Numbered from the stretch's first letter, positions 1-9,405 are shown. The stretch is 57,993 nt of DNA from Providencia heimbachae ATCC 35613 (GCF_001655055.1 NZ_LXEW01000052.1:1-57993), one strand, 5' to 3'. Numbers and translations: made by a program. Notes: generated by a model not told the origin, from the letters alone.

Positions 1-844
1 AATCTGTTTGTTGAGATTTCAGCCATGCGATTTCTTGAGGCCAAATATCGGGATTGACTGTTTCTAAAATAAGCGGGATCCCATCAAAACGAGGGTCTTT
101 CATAATATAGCTAAAGGGTGCATAACCAATATTACCTTCACCTAGGCTATGATGGCGGTCTACGCGGCTCGCAAATTCACTTTTTGCATCATTAAGATGC
201 ATGCCTTTGAGAAATTCAAAACCGACTATTTCCGAAAATTGTTTGAACGTGTTTTCGCAGGTTTCTTCTGTTCGTAGGTCATATCCCGCTGCAAATGCAT
301 GGCAAGTATCGATACAGACTCCAACACGACTTTGGTCTTTTACCCCTTCGATAATTTTGGCTAAATGGACAAAATCAAAGCCTAAATTAGTTCCTTGACC
401 CGCGGTATTTTCAATAACCGCAATAACCCCTTCAGTTTCATCTAACGCGATATTGATGGATTCGGCAATACGTGCTAAGCAGTCATCAATGTCGATTTTT
501 TTTAAATGACTTCCCGGATGGAAATTTAATAAATCGATGCCGAGTTGTTCGCAACGTTGCATTTCATCAATAAAAGCCACCCGAGATTTTTCTAATGCTT
601 CCGTTTCAGGGTGACCTAAATTAATTAAGTAACTGTCATGAGGCAAAATTTGATGCTTGCCATAGCCATATTGGACACAGTTTTGCTTAAATTTTTTAAT
701 CACTTCTTCTGAAAGTGGGGCGGCTTTCCATTGACGCTGATTTTTGGTGAATAATGCAAAGGCCGTTGCATTAATTTCATGGGCGCGAATAACGGCTTGG
801 TCAACGCCACCAGCGGCACTGACATGTGCTCCAACATATTTCAT
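1..844 (-). CDS. nfo: Endonuclease IV (AP endonuclease), 3' end cut by window edge
   Basis: Hydrolyses the phosphodiester bond 5' to abasic sites in base-excision repair. The frame opens at ATG 844, preceded by an AAGGAG ribosome site, and runs through 281 codons to the window edge with no stop; the E. coli protein is 285 residues, so only a few C-terminal residues are missing. The metal-binding residues of the family are visible: LPHDS (His near 69), NFHPGSH (His near 109), VIENTAGQG (Glu near 145), [13 protein letters not shown] (Asp/His near 179/182), MHLND, DRHH and LILETVNPD. It lies next to yeiH as in E. coli. Identification is very secure; only the C-terminus is unseen. Confidence 0.96.
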   Translation of the reverse strand, partial: MKYVGAHVSAAGGVDQAVIRAHEINATAFALFTKNQRQWKAAPLSEEVIKKFKQNCVQYGYGKHQILPHDSYLINLGHPETEALEKSRVAFIDEMQRCEQLGIDLLNFHPGSHLKKIDIDDCLARIAESINIALDETEGVIAVIENTAGQGTNLGFDFVHLAKIIEGVKDQSRVGVCIDTCHAFAAGYDLRTEETCENTFKQFSEIVGFEFLKGMHLNDAKSEFASRVDRHHSLGEGNIGYAPFSYIMKDPRFDGIPLILETVNPDIWPQEIAWLKSQQTD

Positions 845-902
845 TATTGACTCCTTTTTTGTGGAGTATGACATTAATAAAGCAATAAATGAAATCAACA
901 AA

Positions 903-926
903 AAAGCCGCTTAGAAAAGCGGCTAA
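903..926 (-). terminator. Rho-independent terminator of yeiH
   Basis: AGCCGCTT (905-912) pairs perfectly with AAGCGGCT (917-924) around a four-base loop. Read on the minus strand the stem is followed by a run of T (A's at 900-905 on the plus strand). It sits just after the yeiH stop codon. Confidence 0.8.
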
Positions 927-942
927 GAAGGGAAGTGTAAGC

Positions 943-2022
943 TTAAAAAATAGATTGAATAATAATGTTGATAAGTAAACCACCAACGATCAACCAAATA
1001 AATAAAATTAATGCCATTAATAGCGGTTTGATCCCCGCTTGACGTATTGCACTCACATGCGTTGTGAGACCAAGGGCAACCATTGCCATCGCCAATAAAA
1101 TAGTATCTAGCGTAATGATTTGCTGAACTAATTCTTGTGGTAATAAATTAAATGAATTAAATGCAGCAACCAGAATAAAAATCACCGCAAACCATGGGAT
1201 GGTTATTTTACTTTTTTGTGCTTGTGAACCGCTATTTTTAGCCGCTTTACGACTCAAAAAAGCGGACAGAATAATTAAGAAAGGAGCCAACATCATTACG
1301 CGAAGCATTTTAGCAATAACGGATGCGTTTTCAGCTTCTGGCCCAATGGTATGACCTGCGGCAACAACTTGAGCAACCTCATGTACCGTTGAGCCAATAT
1401 AAATACCAAATGTTTCTTGGGTCATTGGGAACCAACCAAAGTGCATATTTAGTTGGTATAACCATGGGTAGACAAAGATACAGATTGTTCCAAATATCAC
1501 TACGGTGGATACCGCGACAGCGACTTTACTGGCTGAAGCTTTAAGGACAGGCTCCGTCGCCATGACTGCAGCAGCACCGCAAATACTACTACCCGCACCA
1601 ATTAAAAGGGTTGTTTCATCGTCTAATCCAAATACTTTTTTCCCTAACCAATAAGCCAGTAGAAAAGTCGAGGTTAGGGTTAGGGCATCAATCAATAATC
1701 CAGTTGCACCGACATCCGTGATTTGCTGAAAAGTAAGACGAAACCCATATAAAATGATACCGGCACGTAAAAAATAGTGTTTAGCAAATTTAATACCGGT
1801 ATCACAGGACTGGCTAGCGACAGGATAGACCGTATTACCCACTAAAATACCTAATAAAATGGCTAGGGTTAATGCGCCAAGGCCAACATCCATAAACCAA
1901 GGCAGTTCTCCAAGGTAGATAGCAATTGCGGTTAATATACCCGCTAAAATTATACCCGGTACCAATTTTAATATTGGGGATAAGTTATGTTTTGTGGCTG
2001 ACATAGTGTTTGTTTTATCCAT
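943..2022 (-). CDS. yeiH: YeiH/UPF0324 family membrane protein, putative sulfate exporter
   Basis: Polytopic inner-membrane protein of about 359 residues with roughly ten hydrophobic segments. It contains family-typical stretches such as [18 protein letters not shown] and [13 protein letters not shown]. The family is annotated as a putative sulfate (or related anion) exporter; the substrate is not established by sequence. A longer frame opens at ATG 2037, but ATG 2022 (MDKTNT) is preferred because GAAGAG lies at ribosome-site distance upstream. It is divergent from the LysR gene yeiE, the classic arrangement of a regulator and its target, and the same pair stands next to nfo and lysP in E. 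coli. It ends at its own terminator. Confidence 0.88.
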   Translation of the reverse strand: MDKTNTMSATKHNLSPILKLVPGIILAGILTAIAIYLGELPWFMDVGLGALTLAILLGILVGNTVYPVASQSCDTGIKFAKHYFLRAGIILYGFRLTFQQITDVGATGLLIDALTLTSTFLLAYWLGKKVFGLDDETTLLIGAGSSICGAAAVMATEPVLKASASKVAVAVSTVVIFGTICIFVYPWLYQLNMHFGWFPMTQETFGIYIGSTVHEVAQVVAAGHTIGPEAENASVIAKMLRVMMLAPFLIILSAFLSRKAAKNSGSQAQKSKITIPWFAVIFILVAAFNSFNLLPQELVQQIITLDTILLAMAMVALGLTTHVSAIRQAGIKPLLMALILFIWLIVGGLLINIIIQSIF

Positions 2023-2215
2023 GATAGTACTCTTCATTACAGCTTAGATGAATTTGGAATAAGCATATAACATAATGAGTAATAATTTAAATTGATTGTT
2101 TGCGTATAATCTATCTAAAAAACAGGTTAATAAGTTTCTACTGGTATATTGCTAATAAATCATTAATATTAACAATATTATTACAAATACTATAAGTCAT
2201 GCTGGGGCTACTTTT

Positions 2216-3079
2216 ATGCGAATAACACTTAGGCAACTTGAGGTTTTTACAGAAGTATTAAAAAGTGGCTCCACGACACAAGCATCACAACTACTCGCGC
2301 TTTCTCAATCAGCAGTCAGTGCCTCGTTAACGGATTTAGAGGGACAGTTGGGTGTTCAATTATTTGACAGAGTGGGTAAACGACTCGTTACCAATGAGCA
2401 TGGTAGGCTTTTATACCCGAAAGCATTGGCTTTACTTGAGCAAGGTTTCGAAGTCGAACAACTTTTTAAGAAAGAGATGGGGGCAGTGCGTCTCGCCGCG
2501 AGTACCACGATAGGTAATTATATGTTACCTGAAATTTTGGCGGGCTATCGTAATGACCATCCCGATATTCCTCTTGAGCTCTTTATTGGAAACACCGAAG
2601 AAGTTATCAAAGCGGTTATGGAGTTTCGAGCCGATGTCGGTTTAATTGAAGGGGTGTGTCATAGCCCTGAATTAATCTCAAAACCGTGGCTAAAAGATGA
2701 ATTAGTGATCTTTGCTGCACCAAGTAATCCTTTGGCAGAGAAAAATGTTTCATTAAAAGACTTGAGAGATGCGCCTTGGATTTTACGTGAAAGAGGATCA
2801 GGGACGCGAGATGTTTTAGATCAACTATTATTTGCACATCTTCCGGGTTTCCTCATTTTAATGGAATTAGGTAATTCAGAAGCGATTAAACATGCAGTCC
2901 GTTTTGGAATGGGAATTAGTTGCCTATCAAGACGCGTTATTGCCGAGCAACTCGATAATGGCTCGCTAGTTGAATTAAAAGTTAGTGAGCTTCAACTAGA
3001 AAGAACACTTTATTTGATTTATCACCGACAAAAGCATCTTTCAAATGCAATTACGAATTTGTTGGCCTATTGCAACTGA
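2216..3079 (+). CDS. yeiE: LysR-family transcriptional regulator YeiE
   Basis: A 287-residue LysR-type regulator. The N-terminal winged helix-turn-helix spans about residues 1-60 ([20 protein letters not shown], then [20 protein letters not shown]), followed by a two-lobed periplasmic-binding-like effector domain from about residue 88. Length and order (between yeiH and lysP) match E. coli yeiE. The divergent 190-bp intergenic region with yeiH is AT-rich and is the expected place for its binding site; inference is that it controls yeiH and itself. YeiE homologues have been linked to iron or sulfite responses and virulence in enterobacteria; the effector cannot be read from this sequence. ATG 2216 follows a GGGG ribosome site. 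Confidence 0.9.
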   Translation: MRITLRQLEVFTEVLKSGSTTQASQLLALSQSAVSASLTDLEGQLGVQLFDRVGKRLVTNEHGRLLYPKALALLEQGFEVEQLFKKEMGAVRLAASTTIGNYMLPEILAGYRNDHPDIPLELFIGNTEEVIKAVMEFRADVGLIEGVCHSPELISKPWLKDELVIFAAPSNPLAEKNVSLKDLRDAPWILRERGSGTRDVLDQLLFAHLPGFLILMELGNSEAIKHAVRFGMGISCLSRRVIAEQLDNGSLVELKVSELQLERTLYLIYHRQKHLSNAITNLLAYCN

Positions 3080-3104
3080 TATCCGTCATATACTCATATC
3101 CGTC

Positions 3105-3222
3105 ATACTTCGGGCTGTGGCGTTGTTGCCCACACTGCGCTACCCAAATCACATACTTTATGTATGCTCATCGGGATAGCTTCGTTTGGCGCCTAGCCAC
3201 AACTCGAATTATTTAGAATATG
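3105..3222. repeat. Single ERIC-like (IRU) intergenic repeat
   Basis: About 118 bp with imperfect terminal inverted repeats: ATACTTCGGGCTGTGGCG at the left and CGCCTAGCCACAACTCGAAT then ...AGAATAT at the right. The centre has CACATACTTTATGTATGCTC followed by ATCGGGAT, which is the ERIC core (compare the classical ERIC primer ATGTAAGCTCCTGGGGAT). It is related to the tandem array at 19515-20262 and the diverged copy at 24367-24491. It lies just after yeiE and could form a long hairpin in a read-through transcript into lysP. Confidence 0.8.
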
Positions 3223-3421
3223 TTTGAGGTGTAATTTATTCTGCCTAAAGCTCAATAGAATTTAAGTGGTAATGTGAAGCGTGAAGGCGATAACGTGTTT
3301 TACTTATAATAGTTGGTGGATTATGAAGGTATCTTATAACAGCAAAGAGTTGCTTAGTTCTAGCAGGATGTTTTGCTAGAATTCCGGCGATATTGGCTGG
3401 ATAATAAAATACAGGGTACAG
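3223..3421. other. lysP upstream region, small hairpin only
   Basis: Non-coding. It contains a small hairpin (CTAGCA 3360-3365 with TGCTAG 3374-3379) about 45 bases before the lysP start. I looked for the conserved blocks of a lysine riboswitch and did not find them. No convincing sigma-70 promoter was fixed by eye. Confidence 0.4.
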
Positions 3422-4912
3422 ATGTCAGAACAACAATCCAATACTAGCACTCACGAGCGTCCTCAAAGACTACGCCGTGAATTAAAAGCCCGCCACCTTG
3501 CAATGATTGCTATCGGCGGCTCTATCGGGACAGGCCTATTCGTTGCATCAGGTGCAACGGTAGCGCAAGCAGGTCCCGGTGGTGCACTACTTTCTTATGC
3601 GATTATAGGCTTAATGGTCTACTTCTTAATGACCAGTTTGGGTGAACTTGCGGCGTATATGCCAGTGTCAGGTTCATTTGCTACCTATGGCGCTAAATAC
3701 GTTGATGAAGGCTTCGGTTTTGCACTGGGTTGGAACTATTGGTACAACTGGGCAGTCACGATTGCCGTTGACCTCGTTGCGGCGCAACTCGTCATGACCT
3801 ACTGGTTTCCGGATACACCAGGCTGGATTTGGAGCGCCATCTTCCTTGTTATCATCTTCTTACTTAACTTTATTTCAGTTAAAGGTTTTGGTGAGGCTGA
3901 ATATTGGTTCTCCTTAATTAAAGTTGTCACTGTCGTGGTATTTATTGGCGTTGGTGTCCTAATGATCTTTGGCATCATGAATGGTGCGCCAAATGCAGGA
4001 TGGCATAATTGGGAAATTGGTGACGCACCATTCGCCGGTGGTTTTGCCTCGATGATTGGGGTGGCAATGATTGTAGGATTCTCATTCCAAGGTACTGAGT
4101 TAATTGGTATTGCTGCGGGTGAATCACAAGATCCTGCTAAAAATATCCCAAAAGCAGTACGTAAAGTATTCTGGCGTATTCTTTTATTTTATATCTTTGC
4201 AATCTTAATCATTAGCTTGATTATTCCTTACACTGATCCCAGCCTACTGCGTAACGATGTCAAAGATATTAGTGTAAGTCCATTTACGCTAGTTTTTGAA
4301 AATGCAGGTCTATTATCTGCGGCCGCAGTGATGAACGCGGTTATCCTGACAGCGGTATTATCTGCGGGTAATTCCGGAATGTACGCATCAACACGCATGT
4401 TGTATACCCTTGCTCGTGAAGGTAAAGCGCCGCGTATTTTTGCACGATTATCGAAAGGCGGCGTACCGCGCTATGCGTTGGTCGCAACCACGGTGATTGC
4501 GGGGCTATGCTTCTTAAGTTCTATGTTTGGCAACCAAACGGTCTATTTATGGTTACTGAACACCTCGGGAATGACAGGTTTTATTGCTTGGTTAGGGATC
4601 GCGATTAGCCATTATCGTTTCCGTAAAGGTTATATGGCTCAAGGTAGAGATCTTAATGACTTGCCCTATCGCTCTGGTTTCTTCCCAATCGGCCCAATCT
4701 TTGCTTTTGTTTTATGTTTAATCATTACGCTTGGGCAAAACTATCAAGCATTCTTAGAAGATAAGATTGATTGGGTTGGGGTAACCGCAACCTATATCGG
4801 GATCCCTTTATTCTTAGCCATTTGGTTTGGTTATAAAATAGTTAGAAAAACTTCGATTATCCGATACAAAGAAATGGATTTTCCTTCTTACTCTGAGAGT
4901 CTGAATAAATAA
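3422..4912 (+). CDS. lysP: Lysine-specific permease LysP
   Basis: Imports L-lysine with protons across the inner membrane; in E. coli it also restrains the CadC acid sensor. The 496-residue product has 12 predicted hydrophobic segments of the amino acid-polyamine-organocation superfamily. It begins with a charged cytosolic tail and the signature IGGSIGTGLFVASG near residues 31-44, with GESQDPAKNIPKAVRKVFWR in the middle, both typical of LysP. Length (E. coli 489) and position between yeiE and cirA agree. In E. coli the gene is activated by ArgP; no specific site was assigned here. A strong terminator follows. Confidence 0.95.
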   Translation: MSEQQSNTSTHERPQRLRRELKARHLAMIAIGGSIGTGLFVASGATVAQAGPGGALLSYAIIGLMVYFLMTSLGELAAYMPVSGSFATYGAKYVDEGFGFALGWNYWYNWAVTIAVDLVAAQLVMTYWFPDTPGWIWSAIFLVIIFLLNFISVKGFGEAEYWFSLIKVVTVVVFIGVGVLMIFGIMNGAPNAGWHNWEIGDAPFAGGFASMIGVAMIVGFSFQGTELIGIAAGESQDPAKNIPKAVRKVFWRILLFYIFAILIISLIIPYTDPSLLRNDVKDISVSPFTLVFENAGLLSAAAVMNAVILTAVLSAGNSGMYASTRMLYTLAREGKAPRIFARLSKGGVPRYALVATTVIAGLCFLSSMFGNQTVYLWLLNTSGMTGFIAWLGIAISHYRFRKGYMAQGRDLNDLPYRSGFFPIGPIFAFVLCLIITLGQNYQAFLEDKIDWVGVTATYIGIPLFLAIWFGYKIVRKTSIIRYKEMDFPSYSESLNK

Positions 4913-4967
4913 AGGCTTTAATCGCTAAGTTTTATCAGAATTGAAAATTAATCGAATAATAATGAAA

Positions 4968-4999
4968 AACAGCGCTTTGCAATAAGGCGCTGTTTTTTT
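4968..4999 (+). terminator. Rho-independent terminator of lysP
   Basis: AACAGCGC (4968-4975) pairs with GCGCTGTT (4987-4994), followed by a seven-T run. Confidence 0.88.
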
Positions 5000-5106
5000 A
5001 TGCAGAAAATAACCAAAAAAACCTCAATCTCCCTCCAAACATATGAATTTTGATGTGGCTCACATAATTACATTCCCTCAAGCCATTATTAAACCAATAA
5101 TCGTAT

Positions 5107-5121
5107 TGATAAGTATTCTTA
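5107..5121 (+). promoter_or_regulatory. Candidate Fur box upstream of cirA
   Basis: TGATAAGTATTCTTA matches about 11 of the 14 fixed positions of the 7-1-7 Fur consensus (TGATAAT-N-ATTATCA). It lies about 210 bases before the cirA start, in an AT-rich region that holds no gene between 5000 and 5330. CirA-type receptors are Fur-repressed in E. coli, so placement makes sense, though the leader would be long. Confidence 0.5.
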
Positions 5122-5330
5122 TTTGCTTTATTGTTATCGAATGTAAATGAGAGTCAGTTACCCATAGAAAATAGCATCTTTTTAATTGAATGGTTTTTTA
5201 CCATGACTTTCTTTTGGGTATTTAACTACTTGAATAATAAAAATAATAGTTTTACTCGGCTCTTAGCGCCGAATGTCGAGCATAAATCAATTCATACATA
5301 TAGAACAAAAAATCGTTTGGAGAGTTGGGA

Positions 5331-7310
5331 ATGGTTGTTTTTAATAAAAGAAAAATCGCAGTTAGCATTATCGCCGCTATCGCTGCCGTACCTGCATTTG
5401 CTGATGACAGCAAAGATAAAATTTATGTAACAACGGCTTCGGGTTATCAGCAAAAAATTGAAGATGCGCCTGCTTCTATTTCGGTGGTGACGCGTGAACA
5501 ACTTGAAACGAAAGCGTATCGTGATGTAACCGATGCATTGAAAGATGTCCCCGGCGTATTAGTCACTGGTGGAGGGAGTAGCTCAGATATCAGCATTCGT
5601 GGTATGGATGCGAAATACACCATGATCTTAATTGATGGTAAGCGTGTTGATACTCGCAGTACTCGACCAAACAGTGATGGCTCAGGTATCGAACAAGGAT
5701 GGTTGCCACCATTACCCGCCATTGAACGTATTGAAGTGGTTCGTGGGCCAATGTCGTCATTATACGGCTCAGATGCAATGGGTGGCGTAATTAATATCAT
5801 TACTCGCCGTGTGCAGCAAGAGTGGACAACGAGTTTACGTGCAGATACCACGATTACTGAGCGCAGAAACTCAGGCAATACAGGACAGGGCAGTTTCTAT
5901 ACATCAGGTCCACTAATTGATGGTTTGCTGGGTGTTAAATTACAAGGTCAGTATTCACACCGTGGTGAAGATAAAATTATTGATGGCTTTAACCGTCAAA
6001 TTACAGCGAGTGGCGGTGGGACATTATCTTGGACACCTGATGAGAAAAATACTTTCGATTTAGATTTTAAAAAAGACAATCAGCATCGTGATTCACGTGA
6101 AGGGTATACTTCTGAACCCGCTGATGGTAGCGGCTTTAGTAAATATGATTTAACGCACACTGCATTGACACATACAGGTATTTATGACGTTGCTTCAACT
6201 GATACATATATTCAATATGATGAATCCAAAAATCCTGGGCGTAAGATGAAAGCGGAGGATTTAGTCTTCCGCAATCAAAGTGTTTTTCTATTAGGTGATC
6301 ATAGTTTAAGTATTGGTGGGCAGTATCGTAAAGAAAAATTAGAAGCAGGTGATAATAAATTTGCATTAAGCAAGTTGGATCGTTATAGCTGGGCACTATT
6401 TGCGGAAGATGAGTGGTTAATGACAAGTGATTTTGCATTAACTGGCGGTTTGCGTATGGATAAAGATGAAAACTACGGTACTCATTGGACACCTCGTTTA
6501 TACGGTGTTTGGCATGCAGATGAACAATGGACGATTAAAGGTGGAGTATCCACAGGATATAAAGCACCTGATTTACGCCAATCCTCAGCTGAATGGGGGC
6601 AATCAACCGGTGGCCGCGCGGGTAATGCCGTTATTTATGGTAATCCAGATCTAAAACCAGAAAAGAGTATTACTGAAGAAATTGGTGTAATTTGGAATAA
6701 TCAAGACAATATAACTGCAGGAATAACTATTTATAACACTGATTTTAAAGATAAGATCACAGAAGTTAGACGTTGCGACAATAGTAATCCAAATATAAGA
6801 GACTGTACTGTACCTATAGATGGCGAAGGTGATAAGCCAAATAAACCATACAACTTTATTAGTGAGCGCGCTAATGTCGATAAAGCGAGTATGAGAGGTG
6901 TTGAGCTAACATTTAATTGGGGTATTTTAGACAATTTAGATTTTGCGGCTAACTATACCTATACCGATACAGAACAGAAAAGTGGTGTGAATAAAGGAAA
7001 GCCATTAAATAAACAGCCTAAACATATGGCAAATACGACATTAACTTGGGATACAACGGAGGATTTACAAACATGGACGCGTATGAATTTCCGTGGCAAA
7101 ACTTCTGATTTCCAAGGACGTGGCGAAAAAATGAATAATGGTACGCCATCTTATGCATTATTTGATTTAGGTGCAAGTTATCGCTTAAATAAAAATGCTA
7201 ACTTAATTGGTGGTGTTTACAACGTTCTCGACCGCCGTATTGATTCAGGAAATTACGGTGCAGAATTAGAAGGCCGTCGCTACAATATCGGTGTTAACTA
7301 CAACTTTTAA
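5331..7310 (+). CDS. cirA: TonB-dependent catecholate siderophore receptor (CirA/colicin I receptor)
   Basis: Outer-membrane receptor for iron-catecholate compounds; in E. coli also the colicin Ia/Ib receptor. About 659 residues. A signal peptide ends near residue 24 (AVPAFA/DDS), a TonB box follows (DKIYVTTA, about 28-35), then the plug domain (about 40-160, with LKDVPGVLVTGG and IERIEVVRGPMSSLYGSDAM) and a 22-strand beta barrel ending in a terminal phenylalanine (GVNYNF). ATG 5331 is chosen over TTG 5325 because GGAGAG (5319-5324) is well spaced. It follows lysP as in E. coli. A Fur-like box lies upstream. FepA- or IrgA-type receptors are the alternatives; synteny favours CirA. Confidence 0.9.
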   Translation: MVVFNKRKIAVSIIAAIAAVPAFADDSKDKIYVTTASGYQQKIEDAPASISVVTREQLETKAYRDVTDALKDVPGVLVTGGGSSSDISIRGMDAKYTMILIDGKRVDTRSTRPNSDGSGIEQGWLPPLPAIERIEVVRGPMSSLYGSDAMGGVINIITRRVQQEWTTSLRADTTITERRNSGNTGQGSFYTSGPLIDGLLGVKLQGQYSHRGEDKIIDGFNRQITASGGGTLSWTPDEKNTFDLDFKKDNQHRDSREGYTSEPADGSGFSKYDLTHTALTHTGIYDVASTDTYIQYDESKNPGRKMKAEDLVFRNQSVFLLGDHSLSIGGQYRKEKLEAGDNKFALSKLDRYSWALFAEDEWLMTSDFALTGGLRMDKDENYGTHWTPRLYGVWHADEQWTIKGGVSTGYKAPDLRQSSAEWGQSTGGRAGNAVIYGNPDLKPEKSITEEIGVIWNNQDNITAGITIYNTDFKDKITEVRRCDNSNPNIRDCTVPIDGEGDKPNKPYNFISERANVDKASMRGVELTFNWGILDNLDFAANYTYTDTEQKSGVNKGKPLNKQPKHMANTTLTWDTTEDLQTWTRMNFRGKTSDFQGRGEKMNNGTPSYALFDLGASYRLNKNANLIGGVYNVLDRRIDSGNYGAELEGRRYNIGVNYNF

Positions 7311-7336
7311 TTAAATCGATTGATTATTGTTGATAT

Positions 7337-7369
7337 AAACCCTTTGGCTTAAATCCCAAAGGGTTTTTT
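7337..7369 (+). terminator. Rho-independent terminator of cirA
   Basis: AAACCCTTTGG (7337-7347) pairs perfectly with CCAAAGGGTTT (7356-7366), followed by T's. Confidence 0.9.
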
Positions 7370-7437
7370 ATTGATTGAGTAAAAATATAAACAATTAAAT
7401 TTTAGCAGGGAAAAAGAGAGAAAAAGTCAGGTTATTA

Positions 7438-7590
7438 GCACTAAGTGCAAAATCGTAAAAACGATCAAAACTTCTCATCAAAATGAGGGCAATTTAGTGA
7501 CAATTTGACTTGCTATTTCCAGACTTGACGTGCAAAATGCGCGGACTAAAAAATGACTGATGCTCAATAAAAAATAGCATCGGTTTTTTT
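7438..7590 (+). ncRNA. Structured intergenic segment ending in a terminator: possible small RNA
   Basis: Three short hairpins lie in a row (GCAC/GTGC 7438-7448, ATCGT/ACGAT 7452-7465, CTCAT/ATGAG 7474-7487). About 70 bases further on is a terminator-like hairpin, GATGCT 7559-7564 with AGCATC 7576-7581, followed by GG and seven T's (7584-7590). A segment ending this way between cirA and the plaP leader could be a small RNA or the early-terminated part of the plaP transcript. No reading frame of note. The three hairpins are individually weak; the terminator is the solid part. Confidence 0.3.
7525..7552 (+). promoter_or_regulatory. Candidate sigma-70 promoter upstream of the plaP leader
   Basis: TTGACG (7525-7530) and TAAAAA (7547-7552) with a 16-base spacer. 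A transcript from here would begin almost inside the terminator hairpin at 7559-7590. Another -35-like TTGACT is at 7506. Only moderate match in the -10. Confidence 0.3.
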
Positions 7591-7698
7591 GCTTTTAGGG
7601 TGGTTTCATTCTTGTGGGGCCGGAAAATCGTCCGGATAGATAAATTTAATATTTACGTGTAGCTAAAATTTAATGCTACCGATTTGAGGAATGCTTTT

Positions 7699-7914
7699 AT
7701 GGGTTACTTTTTCGCATTCGCGGCTGGGCCAACTGGTCGACGCTGCCGTATCGACGACTACGGGGCAATTACTGCTTTCGCTCGCTTACCATTTCACCTT
7801 TCTTCGTTTTTTTCTGCCTATAGGCAGATGCAAAGTCTTCCCAGTAACGGTCGGTTGAGTCGAATTAGTCAGACTCAGTCGATAGTTATGGGGAGGCTTA
7901 GACATGCCGAATAA
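7699..7914 (+). CDS. Possible upstream leader reading frame overlapping the plaP start
   Basis: An open frame of 71 codons with GAGGA at ribosome-site distance from ATG 7699. It begins MGYFFAFAAGPTGRRCRIDD and ends at TAA 7912-7914, ten bases past the first base of plaP, so the two overlap and could be translationally coupled. The encoded protein is rich in Ser and Arg and resembles nothing I know, which is what a non-coding frame also looks like. Several hairpins lie within (CTGCC/GGCAG near 7812-7825; GAGTC/GACTC near 7856-7875), and CCGGA/TCCGG sits just upstream (7620-7635). Either a regulatory leader peptide or a structured untranslated leader. Confidence 0.3.
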   Translation: MGYFFAFAAGPTGRRCRIDDYGAITAFARLPFHLSSFFSAYRQMQSLPSNGRLSRISQTQSIVMGRLRHAE

Positions 7915-9286
7915 TTCAATTCCTTTATCCATCGGTCATAACCAAACTGGCGCGAATAACCGTGTGCAACTTGCTAAAACGCTGACGTTAATGCAAGTCG
8001 TGATGATTGGTATCGCCTATATCCAGCCAATGACCATATTTGATACCTTCGGAATGGTATCGGATAAAACCGGTGGACATGTCCCAACTTCATACATTAT
8101 TGCACTGGCTGCGATACTGTTTACCGCACTGAGCTACGGCAAATTGGTGAAACGCTTCCCATCGGCTGGCTCTGCATATACTTATGCCCAAAAATCGATG
8201 AGCCCACATATTGGCTTCTTGGTGGGTTGGACATCACTGTTGTCCTATATTTTTATGCCGATGATCAATATCTTATTGGCGAAAATTTATTTACAAGACA
8301 TCTTCCCAACAGTAGAACCTGCGATATTTGTCGTGGGGCTGGTCATTTTAATGACTGCGGCGAATCTACGAGGGATCAACGTCATTGCTAACCTAAGTAC
8401 GGTTATCGCGATTATCCAAGTTGGGGTAATGGTGGTTTTTACAGGGCTAGTTATTCATGGCGTATCAAGTGGAGAAGGCTCAGGCGAAGTCTGGTCGTTT
8501 AATCCATTTGCGAATGAAAAAACAGAAGTGATCCCGCTGATTGCTGGCGCCACCATCCTCTGTTTTTCATTCTTAGGTTTTGATGGTTTAAGCTCATTGT
8601 CAGAAGAAACACCTAATGCAGGTAAGGTTATCCCACGTGCGATTTTCTTAACCGCATTAATTGGTGGCGTAATTTTTATTACAGTATCTTTCTTCTTACA
8701 ACAATATTTCCCAGATGTTTCGCGTTTCAAGAATATTAATGAAACTCAGCCTGACATTATGAGATTTGTTGCGGGTGCTTTCTTCCAGTCCATTATTCTT
8801 GTTTTCTCATGCGTGACAGTACTGGCATCTGGCATGGCAGCGCATGCAGGAAGCGCCCGTTTAATGTATGTAATGGGTCGTGATGGCGTGTTCCCAGAGA
8901 AAGTATTTGGTTACGTGAGTCCAAAATGGCGCACACCTGCGTATAACGTCTTATTAGTCGGCGTGCTGGCGCTTGGCGCTATCTGGTTCGAGATGGATTT
9001 TGCTACAGCGTTAATTAACTTCGGTGCATTGATTGCCTTCACCTTCGTGAATATATCCGTGATTAGCCAGTTTTTTATCCGTGAAAGACGTACACAAGGG
9101 TTTAAAAACATCTTCAACTATTTGATTTTACCTGTAATAGGGACACTCACGGTGTGCGTGTTATGGCTCAATATTGAAGAAGACTCCATGGTATACGGGC
9201 TGATTTGGACGGCGGTAGGACTGGTTTATATGGCTATTCTGACGCGTATGTTTAGACGGCCTATGCCACAAATGAGCGATGTCTAA
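7904..9286 (+). CDS. plaP: Putrescine importer PlaP (APC family)
   Basis: Low-affinity proton-driven putrescine importer of the inner membrane, tied to surface motility in E. coli. The 460-residue product has 12 hydrophobic segments and closely follows E. coli PlaP (YeeF) along its length: IQPMTIFDTFGMVSD near residue 40, YTYAQKSMSPHIGF, FSFLGFDGLSSLSEETPNA, SARLMYVMGRDGVFP and ATALINFGALIAFTFVN. ATG 7904 has a strong GGGGAGG ribosome site at 7890-7896. It lies near sbcB and tmaR, as yeeF does in E. coli, with dld placed between here. The roughly 310-base leader before it is highly structured, and polyamine-responsive control is plausible. It ends at a tetraloop terminator. Confidence 0.92.
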   Translation: MPNNSIPLSIGHNQTGANNRVQLAKTLTLMQVVMIGIAYIQPMTIFDTFGMVSDKTGGHVPTSYIIALAAILFTALSYGKLVKRFPSAGSAYTYAQKSMSPHIGFLVGWTSLLSYIFMPMINILLAKIYLQDIFPTVEPAIFVVGLVILMTAANLRGINVIANLSTVIAIIQVGVMVVFTGLVIHGVSSGEGSGEVWSFNPFANEKTEVIPLIAGATILCFSFLGFDGLSSLSEETPNAGKVIPRAIFLTALIGGVIFITVSFFLQQYFPDVSRFKNINETQPDIMRFVAGAFFQSIILVFSCVTVLASGMAAHAGSARLMYVMGRDGVFPEKVFGYVSPKWRTPAYNVLLVGVLALGAIWFEMDFATALINFGALIAFTFVNISVISQFFIRERRTQGFKNIFNYLILPVIGTLTVCVLWLNIEEDSMVYGLIWTAVGLVYMAILTRMFRRPMPQMSDV

Positions 9287-9317
9287 CTCGAATAAAGTCA
9301 AAATTATGATTTATAAG

Positions 9318-9343
9318 ATAGCGTCTTCGGGCGCTATTTTTTT
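9318..9343 (+). terminator. Rho-independent terminator of plaP
   Basis: ATAGCG (9318-9323) pairs with CGCTAT (9332-9337) with a UUCG-type loop between, followed by seven T's. Confidence 0.88.
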
Positions 9344-9405
9344 ATCTATTAAGAATTAGTTAAGATAAAACGTGTAGCCTATTAACATCATAATATTATG
9401 TGATA

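Noticed and set aside
3240-3421. Lysine riboswitch before lysP
   Set aside because: The conserved L-box sequence blocks are not present; only a small hairpin was found.
5131-5430. 99-codon frame running into cirA
   Set aside because: It overlaps the cirA start and signal peptide in another frame and has no ribosome site or recognisable product; the stretch is leader sequence.
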